Assembly: GCA_018432565.1 (NCBI GenBank)
Contig: JAHDSS010000016.1
Location: forward strand, 1-6,645
Length of the DNA: 6,645 nucleotides
Direction of reading: 5' to 3'
Source of the DNA: Kiritimatiellia bacterium
Lineage (GTDB): Bacteria > Verrucomicrobiota > Kiritimatiellia > CAIQIC01 > Lenti-01
The notes under the pieces were generated by a model. The model ran no database searches. It was not told the DNA's origin and worked only from the letters and a program-made list of their open reading frames with translations. Shown here one piece after another: positions 1 through 5,058 of this stretch (position 1 is its first letter; each line of letters starts with the position of its first letter). Both the position numbers and the translations under genes were made by a program.

Positions 1-726
1 AATCCGCGTCGAAGGCAGCTTCCAAACGCCGCCGCGGCCTTTGATCCGCAGGATGGCAACCGGAGAAACGACACGCCATTCTTGGCCGTCGAATCCGCGG
101 CAGGTGACGACATGGCCCGAACGCCTGTTCTCCGATGCGCTCAACTTGCGGCCGATTTGAACGATTTTTCGAACGTCTTCCCAGGAGAATCTGAGCCGGC
201 GCCCACCCAAATCTTCGGCGACCAAAGAACGTGGGGACGGCAACGCGTGGAGCACGAACTGGCCGGGGGCAATTTCCAAGCGCACCTGCTCTTGGCCGGC
301 CATGGATTCCATGCTCCAGATGATGGGCCAGGGCAGATCCATCTTTCCATCGGCAAGCTCGACCCTCAGTTCGGCTGACCGGGGGCTCAACAGGACCTCG
401 CTGCCATCGGACAAGGTGGCTTTCCAGGCCGTTGCAGCCTTTTCCACGATCGCGGGGGGGGCCAAAAAGGACACGGACGCCACCTGGCCCCACAAGTCGT
501 ATAATCGCGGATTTACAACCAAATCAAGTAGGATGTAAGGACTTGCCGGCATCCGCCAATCATCGCCGTAGATGGTTTGCGCGACGCATTGGCCATCCGC
601 CGAAAACGATATCTGGGTCAGTTCACCCGGAGGGAAGGTCAAATCGCCGGCCAAGGTCGGCAAGCGCAAGGAGCGATTGGCCAGGGAGGTTGAAAGAAGC
701 CTTCCAGAAGCCAATTCAATCCGAAC
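1..726 (-). repeat. Five degenerate tandem protein modules of about 40 residues
   Basis: Within the secreted protein, the approximate unit positions on DNA are 604-726, 466-585, 307-426, 154-285 and 1-111. Units 1 and 4 are the clearest pair: VRIELASGRLL against VRLEIAPGQFV at the start, and FPPGELTQISF against FSWEDVRKIVQI at the end. Unit 3 (KATLSDG then DLPWPIIWSM) and unit 5 (VVTCRGFDG then VWKLPSTRI) follow the same order; unit 2 is the weakest. The last unit is cut by the window edge, so more may follow. The similarity is at protein level only; I see no conserved nucleotide repeat. The pattern (strand, G turn, strand, L-rich strand, G, hydrophobic pair, closing strand) would suit a small beta-barrel or a beta-sandwich blade, but the fold is an inference. 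Confidence 0.55.
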
Positions 727-816
727 CGGTTGTTCATCTGGCGCCGTTTGTCCATAAGCCATCGCAATGGCCAACCAGACGGTCGCAAACCCAAATTTCA
801 ATGCGTTGTTATTCAT
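1..816 (-). CDS. Secreted tandem-module protein of unknown function (3' end beyond window)
   Basis: I do not recognise a named family. The reading frame is open from an ATG at 816 to base 1 without a stop, giving 272 residues, so the C-terminus is missing. The start is preceded by AGGG eight bases upstream. Residues 1-22 look like a Sec signal peptide: a short N-region ending in Lys7, a hydrophobic core (residues 8-20) and a likely signal peptidase I site around AMA/YGQ, so export to the periplasm or surface is inferred. The rest is predicted beta-rich and falls into about five related modules of some 40 residues (31-71, 78-117, 131-170, 178-221, 236-272), each running from a V-x-L/I-x-x-x-G type strand to a hydrophobic strand with a closing I/V-x-I/F. 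No catalytic motif or membrane anchor is visible. It lies 86 bases after the wzy-like gene on the same strand, which suggests but does not prove a role in the envelope polysaccharide system. Its codons include more A/T-rich choices (TTA, CTA, ATA) than the upstream genes, especially around 490-560. Confidence 0.8.
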   Translation of the reverse strand, partial: MNNNALKFGFATVWLAIAMAYGQTAPDEQPVRIELASGRLLSTSLANRSLRLPTLAGDLTFPPGELTQISFSADGQCVAQTIYGDDWRMPASPYILLDLVVNPRLYDLWGQVASVSFLAPPAIVEKAATAWKATLSDGSEVLLSPRSAELRVELADGKMDLPWPIIWSMESMAGQEQVRLEIAPGQFVLHALPSPRSLVAEDLGGRRLRFSWEDVRKIVQIGRKLSASENRRSGHVVTCRGFDGQEWRVVSPVAILRIKGRGGVWKLPSTRI

Positions 817-828
817 CTTATGATCCCT

Positions 829-848
829 GATTTCATCGAAGTGAAATC
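829..848 (-). promoter_or_regulatory. Hairpin next to the ribosome binding site of the secreted-protein gene
   Basis: On the minus strand GATTTCA and TGAAATC form a perfect 7-bp stem around the six-base loop CTTCGA. The 3' arm ends directly before the AGGG (825-828) that serves as the likely ribosome binding site for the ATG at 816. No T-run follows, so it is not an intrinsic terminator for the upstream gene. A role in translation or mRNA stability is possible; a chance palindrome in a short spacer cannot be excluded. Confidence 0.35.
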
Positions 849-856
849 CGCGTTTT

Positions 857-885
857 GTTCTAGCGTACCGAAGTGCTCAGATCAA
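857..885 (-). promoter_or_regulatory. Candidate sigma70-like promoter for the secreted-protein gene
   Basis: On the minus strand TTGATC (880-885) and TAGAAC (857-862) are separated by exactly 17 bases. Each matches four of six positions of the -35 (TTGACA) and -10 (TATAAT) consensus. Transcription would start near 850, leaving a leader of about 35 bases that contains the hairpin at 829-848. The region lies in the only intergenic gap of the window, which is richer in A/T than the coding sequence. Matches this weak are common by chance, and promoters in this lineage may deviate from the consensus, so the gene could equally be transcribed from the upstream operon. Confidence 0.22.
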
Positions 886-902
886 GCGCTGGTTCCGCGC
901 AT

Positions 903-3900
903 TCATGGGCGATCCGGCGGCGAAAACCGGGGCAGTTTTTCCAAATTGATTTCCAGAAGCGCCAAACCGTCGTCGGCCGGCAATCTTGTTTTGCCGGCCG
1001 TTACCCACACGTCCAACAGGCTTCCTTTGGCCGCGAAAGCCGTCAGCGGGATGGTCCAAGTCCAGGTCGAACCCAGCGCAGGCATGCCGTGGTTGAACTT
1101 GGCGGCGCTTTCCTGATCGACGACAACGCCTTTGCGGAGCCGGGCATGCCCGTCTTCGTCGCGGATGCGCACATCCAACCTCAAATCGGGCGGCAAGCTG
1201 CCGCAAAACCGCCAGACGAGCAGCAAAACGGGGATGCCGGAAGCGTCGCCGGGCTCTTGGATGGCGATCTGGAGCAAGCGCAGCCGCTGGCCGGCAAAAC
1301 CCAAGTTCAAAAGGGGAAACGACGTGGCTGGACTGGCCGGCACCGCCGGGGCCATTCCGTCCGTTACGTCCGGATCGGCAGGGCATGCGGCAACGGCCTC
1401 CGCCCGGGCGGCCTCGGCCTCGGCACCCAAGCCGGCCGCATGCAGCAAGCGGGCCCGCCAGAGCCAGATCCGATGTGCATAGCGAGGGTAAATCCGTCCT
1501 TGGACCATGGCGTCCGACAAGATGGCCGCGGCCTGCTCCGGCTGCTGGGCCAGCTCGGACCGCAAGGCTTCGAGCAGGGCGTTGGCCATCGCGAACTCGT
1601 TGCCCGACAGGCGCAAGGCAGCCAACCGCTCGCGAAGCCGGGATTCTTCGTTCAGCAAGATCAATTCGGCAAGGGATTCTTCGATGGAGCGGAGCGGGGA
1701 TCCGGCTTCGGATTCGGCCAGAATCCATTCGCAGGTCCAATCCGGCGTGAGTCGTCCAGTGGCCGCCCATTCGCGCAGGCGCAGGCGGCGCAAAGCCGGA
1801 GAGGCGGAACCGGCCAGCTCCATCTTGTCCATTTCGATTTGGACGCGCAGAGAACGCATGGCCGAACGCATCGCGGCCGACGCGACGATTTGTGCCCAGT
1901 CCCCTTCCCGCAAGTGCCGTTTCAGCCATTCCGTGGTGATGCGAATGCGATATTGCGCCTGCTGGATATTCCATTGTTTGCGGCGCAGCGGAGCCCACCA
2001 AGAGGCCGCGGGCGGCAATTGTTCGCTCCACACGCGTTGTTCCAAGGCCACCAGGCATTGGCGGGCTTCCGGTTGGCGCTGGGCGCGATCGAGCCGGACG
2101 TACATGTTCCAAAGAATTTCCACCGGCAGCTCGGCGGATTCCAGCATCCGCTGCACGCCGATGCGCCGGCGCCACCAGGCATCGAAGACCGTCCAGGCCC
2201 GCGAAGAATCCATCCGCAAAGCCCGCGTGCCCCAGTCCAGCAAGCGTTCCCGGTCGTCGGGCAGGCCGGGGCCCCGCACCAGAACGGCGCAGGCTTCTGC
2301 CAGCACATAGGCGTTGGCCGGATAGAGCGCGGCGACAAGGTTCAAATCGCGCAAGCCCAGGTTGCCCGCATCGGGATTCAAGCCCGGCACCGCCGCCATC
2401 CGCAAATAGACTTCGGCGCGCAGCAACCGCGCGGAAGAATCCCACGGAGCCAGCGCCACGGCCTGCGTGGCCTCCGCCAAGGCGGTTTCCAGCGCCGCTT
2501 TTTCTTCCACGCGCGTGGCCACGGCCGCAACCCGACGGGCCTGTTCATGGACCGGATCGGCGGGATCCAGCAAAAGCTCGGCCGAGATCTCGGCGTTTCC
2601 CGACATCAGGAGATCCCGCGCCACCCGATCAACCAGTTGATCGTGCCGCCGTAAAATGAATTTAGCCGCAGTCAGCCGAAAACCGGACGCCTGCGGAGCG
2701 GCCTGCTTGGCCCGCTCCAGGGTCCGATCCGCTTCTTTGGGCGCAACGGCCGGTTTGCGGAACCAATAATAGGAGTCCCCGGAAAGCCCGGCGGCCGCGC
2801 ACGCGCCTTCGTGGAGCCGCCACGCCCAAGCGGAGCGTCCGGAAAACCAAATGGCCGCCACCATCGCCGCTGCCATGATAATCCGACCCCGACGGAGAGC
2901 GGCGAAGCCTGCGCCCGTCTCCTCCGACCCATCCGGTTCCGGAAGCCAATCGGTTCGGCTCCACAAAATCCCGCAGAGCAACATGAAGAGGAGTTGGACT
3001 CCGGGGCGGGCGCTTAAGTTGAACTCGGTCTGGGCATGCACCAAGGCACCAAGCACGGCCACCCATGCTCCCCGGCGCAACCAGACCGCCCCCTTGTCGT
3101 TGTGACCAACCGGACGGCACGCTTGGCAACCTTGCCAGAGCGTCAAGCCCAGCAACAACGCCAATAGCGTTCCGCCGGGCCATCCTAAATCACCTGCAAA
3201 CTGGAGAATGTCGTTATGGGCATAGTCCAACCGATAGCGTCCCATCGATTCAGGTTGGTTCATGGCCAACACCCGGCTGGTTCCGCCGGGGCCTGCACCC
3301 CATGGAAAATCCCGGCATAAATTCCAGGCGGCGCGCCAAATTTCCATTCGGGAAGCTTTGGATGTTTCCAGCGCGCCGGTCTCGCCCATGGCCCGGTCCA
3401 GAACGTTTCGTTGACGGGCATGCAGGCCGAAAACCAGCGCCGCCAGCACCAACGCGCCCCCCCAGACGCCGAGGCGGAGGCGGAATTCAGGCCGATCTTT
3501 GGCCATCCAGATCGCCAGAATGGCACAGGCTGCCAGCGCCGCGGTGGCTCCGCCCATGGAGCCCGTCAGATACAAAGCCGCCCATTGGAGAAGCCACGTA
3601 AACCAAAGCAATGGCCGGAGCCAGGCCTCCCAACTGTCGCCCAGCCGCTGAAGCCACCACCGCCAGCCGGTCCTTCCGCGCAAGGGACGGCGGGTGGTCC
3701 GAGACAGCATGAAGCCTAACTGCACCGGCAACGTCATGGCCAACAGTCCGCCCAATCCGTTGGGACTGCCGAACGTGCCCAGCAAGCGGCCCGCAGCATC
3801 CACGCCCAACGAGATGCCCAGAATCGCCTGGACGATGCCCACGGCCAGCAAGCCGACCACGACCGCTTTCAACGCCTTGCGGTTGCCGAACCGGCGCGCC

Positions 3901-4340
3901 CCGGCCCAGGCCAGCACGCCCAAGCCCGCCCACAGCCATGCGGTATGGAAGGAAATGAATCGTTCCACCGCCAGCGAACCAGCCGAAGCATCCGCCATCA
4001 CGTCGGCGAACAGTTTGGCGTCGCCGCGCCAAAATTGGCCGCTCCACTCTCCGGATCCTGACCACAGTTGCCAGCCGCACCACAACGCCAGCAAAAGCGC
4101 CGCCGCTCCGGCCAACCGCCGCGGAAGCGGCCGCTGCGCCGGCCGGACTGCGGGAGCCGTCAGCCAGCCCAGGCCGCCGATCAGCCACGCACCGATCGCG
4201 ATCAGCCGCGACTCGAAAAAACCGACGCTGCCGCGGGGGATCGTGGCCGCCAGCGCCAACAGCGAAACCAGCAGCGCGAAGCCGTATTCCGGCCGGAAAT
4301 GCCGGCGGCGGGAATGGTGATGGCGAGGCTTGGAATGCAT
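903..4340 (-). CDS. Wzy/O-antigen ligase family membrane protein with large TPR-like and beta-domain extension
   Basis: This is a polysaccharide polymerase or ligase that probably joins undecaprenyl-linked repeat units on the periplasmic face. The Wzy_C signature is clear in residues 180-400: GTFGSPNGLGG (188-198), LTGSMGG (258-264), SRMEIWRAAW (330-339), GAGPGG (348-353) and the loop motif AHNDILQ (374-380) with His375. I count 13 hydrophobic segments (about 20-36, 44-62, 75-93, 133-148, 156-180, 192-213, 243-260, 262-279, 288-306, 386-404, 420-437, 446-461, 485-500). The basic N-terminus (poly-His/Arg, residues 6-17) is cytoplasmic by the positive-inside rule, and the catalytic loop 307-385 then falls in the periplasm. 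Residues 501-1145 form a soluble extension, whereas usual family members end near 400-500 residues. The ATG lies one base after the phosphatase stop (TGACATG) with no clear Shine-Dalgarno, so translational coupling is likely. Polymerase is favoured over WaaL-type ligase because of the neighbouring kinase/co-polymerase, but sequence alone does not separate them. Confidence 0.88.
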   Translation of the reverse strand: MHSKPRHHHSRRRHFRPEYGFALLVSLLALAATIPRGSVGFFESRLIAIGAWLIGGLGWLTAPAVRPAQRPLPRRLAGAAALLLALWCGWQLWSGSGEWSGQFWRGDAKLFADVMADASAGSLAVERFISFHTAWLWAGLGVLAWAGARRFGNRKALKAVVVGLLAVGIVQAILGISLGVDAAGRLLGTFGSPNGLGGLLAMTLPVQLGFMLSRTTRRPLRGRTGWRWWLQRLGDSWEAWLRPLLWFTWLLQWAALYLTGSMGGATAALAACAILAIWMAKDRPEFRLRLGVWGGALVLAALVFGLHARQRNVLDRAMGETGALETSKASRMEIWRAAWNLCRDFPWGAGPGGTSRVLAMNQPESMGRYRLDYAHNDILQFAGDLGWPGGTLLALLLGLTLWQGCQACRPVGHNDKGAVWLRRGAWVAVLGALVHAQTEFNLSARPGVQLLFMLLCGILWSRTDWLPEPDGSEETGAGFAALRRGRIIMAAAMVAAIWFSGRSAWAWRLHEGACAAAGLSGDSYYWFRKPAVAPKEADRTLERAKQAAPQASGFRLTAAKFILRRHDQLVDRVARDLLMSGNAEISAELLLDPADPVHEQARRVAAVATRVEEKAALETALAEATQAVALAPWDSSARLLRAEVYLRMAAVPGLNPDAGNLGLRDLNLVAALYPANAYVLAEACAVLVRGPGLPDDRERLLDWGTRALRMDSSRAWTVFDAWWRRRIGVQRMLESAELPVEILWNMYVRLDRAQRQPEARQCLVALEQRVWSEQLPPAASWWAPLRRKQWNIQQAQYRIRITTEWLKRHLREGDWAQIVASAAMRSAMRSLRVQIEMDKMELAGSASPALRRLRLREWAATGRLTPDWTCEWILAESEAGSPLRSIEESLAELILLNEESRLRERLAALRLSGNEFAMANALLEALRSELAQQPEQAAAILSDAMVQGRIYPRYAHRIWLWRARLLHAAGLGAEAEAARAEAVAACPADPDVTDGMAPAVPASPATSFPLLNLGFAGQRLRLLQIAIQEPGDASGIPVLLLVWRFCGSLPPDLRLDVRIRDEDGHARLRKGVVVDQESAAKFNHGMPALGSTWTWTIPLTAFAAKGSLLDVWVTAGKTRLPADDGLALLEINLEKLPRFSPPDRP
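930..1313 (-). other. C-terminal beta-sandwich-like module of the Wzy-like protein
   Basis: Residues 1010-1137 of the Wzy-like protein differ from the helical part before them. They alternate hydrophobic strands with short polar turns: LRLLQIAI (1020-1027), VLLLVWRF (1038-1045), LRLDVRIRDEDG (1053-1064), TWTWTIPL (1092-1099), LLDVWVTAG (1108-1116) and LALLEINLEKL (1126-1136). The order resembles beta-sandwich modules found at the C-termini of some membrane glycosyltransferases, with a D-V-R-I-R-D-x-D-G-like turn in the middle. A Pro/Ala-rich linker (996-1009) separates it from the TPR-like part. Binding of the glycan or of a partner protein is a guess. Confidence 0.45.
1374..2741 (-). other. 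Helical TPR-like region of the Wzy-like protein
   Basis: Residues 534-989 are rich in Ala, Leu, Arg and Glu and free of membrane segments. At least two stretches have the TPR spacing of small residues: 613-649, with A-L-A-E-A-x-x-A-V-A-L-A-P followed by an A-x-x-Y-L-R helix, and 958-988, with W-R-A-R-L-L-H-A-A-G, then A-E-A-A-R-A-E-A-V-A and a closing P-A-D-P. The middle (about 700-930) is degenerate and Trp-rich, and individual repeats cannot be delimited by eye. Such a region would normally serve as a protein-interaction scaffold. Confidence 0.55.
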
Positions 4341-4341
4341 G

Positions 4342-5058
4342 TCAAAGAGGTTCGCCCGCCAGGATTTTCCCGGGATTGCCTTCCGTCAGGTCCGCGGCGC
4401 AAGCCTCCCCTTCCCGCTCCGCCAGCCATCGGCGCGCGGCGGCCATCCGGGGGGGGCGCCGCACGGGATCGTGGGCATCCGAAGCCACCACCTGCACCCA
4501 GCCGCGGTGCACCCATTCCGTGGCGCGACGGCAGGATGAAGAACCGGGTGCCAGTAGGCAAGCGGCCGTGATTTGGAGCACGGCCCCTTGGTTGCGCAAG
4601 CCTTCGACGTCCGCGAGCCGATCGAGAAAATCCAGCCGTTCCGGGTGCGCCAGAACCGGCACAGCCCCTTCCAGACGCAAGCGGAAGACGGTTTCTTTCA
4701 GGATTGCCAGCCCGTTCACGAGAGGCGCCATTTCCAGCAACACGTAGCGCCGCTGAACGTCGTAGGCCGGCCAAATGCCCGTGCAATACAGCTCCACGAC
4801 GTTTTCCAGGACCGGCATTTCTGCGGCCCAGCGCAAATCGAGATCGATTCGTTCTTCCCGCAGCCGTTGCCGCAGCCGTTCGGCCGCCGCCGGGATCATG
4901 CGCGGATCCGCCACGCCCAAGCCGCCATACAGATGCGGCGTGGCCACCAGCGTGCGAATGCCGTCCTCGAGGGCCAGCCGGCACAAGGCGAGCGCCGCGG
5001 TTTCATCCGCGGCGCCATCGTCCAATCCCGGCAAGACATGGGCATGCAGGTCGATCAT
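4342..5058 (-). CDS. PHP-type (CpsB/YwqE-like) tyrosine phosphatase
   Basis: A manganese-type, metal-dependent protein-tyrosine phosphatase of the PHP superfamily, expected to remove phosphate from the tyrosine-rich tail of the co-transcribed kinase. At 238 residues it has the normal family length. The signatures are all present: MIDLHAHVLPGLDDGA at residues 1-16 (ligands His5, His7, Asp14), TPH at 40-42, AAE at 78-80, Glu109, AHPER at 137-141 (His138) and SDAHD at 193-197 (Asp194, His196). These are the positions expected to hold the metal cluster, so the enzyme looks intact. The frame is open for 20 codons further upstream (to an ATG at 5118), but family members begin exactly at M-I-D-x-H-x-H, and the ATG at 5058 overlaps the kinase stop as ATGA. 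I therefore place the start there. No signal peptide is seen; it acts in the cytoplasm. The CpsB family name comes from motif recognition and was not searched. Confidence 0.93.
   Translation of the reverse strand: MIDLHAHVLPGLDDGAADETAALALCRLALEDGIRTLVATPHLYGGLGVADPRMIPAAAERLRQRLREERIDLDLRWAAEMPVLENVVELYCTGIWPAYDVQRRYVLLEMAPLVNGLAILKETVFRLRLEGAVPVLAHPERLDFLDRLADVEGLRNQGAVLQITAACLLAPGSSSCRRATEWVHRGWVQVVASDAHDPVRRPPRMAAARRWLAEREGEACAADLTEGNPGKILAGEPL

Noticed and set aside
82..378. 98-codon plus-strand frame with an ATG
   Set aside because: It lies opposite the secreted-protein gene, which has a signal peptide, a ribosome binding site and consistent repeat modules; the plus frame has none of these.
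884..900. GCGC...GCGC inverted bases just after the wzy-like stop, considered as a terminator
   Set aside because: The arms are only four bases and no T-run follows, so it does not qualify as an intrinsic terminator.
877..2445. 522-codon minus-strand frame overlapping the wzy-like gene
   Set aside because: It is a different frame of the same strand, giving an Arg/Ala/Gly-rich low-complexity translation typical of GC-rich shadow frames. The 903-4340 frame is continuous across this stretch with a coherent domain order.
873..2654. 593-codon open frame on the plus strand, opposite the wzy-like gene
   Set aside because: It is in codon register with the sense gene, so antisense stops arise only where the sense gene uses TTA, CTA or TCA, which are rare in this GC-rich sequence. 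The translation is Gln/Arg/Gly/Pro-rich with no recognisable domain, while the minus frame carries clear Wzy motifs.
4858..4885. Short direct nucleotide repeat (cgcagccgttgccgcagccgttc)
   Set aside because: It is explained by the coded Arg-Leu-Arg-Gln-Arg-Leu-Arg helix of the phosphatase and is not extended further.
4202..4984. 260-codon minus-strand frame across the phosphatase/polymerase junction
   Set aside because: It overlaps two well-supported genes in another frame and has an Arg/Gly-rich composition without motifs.
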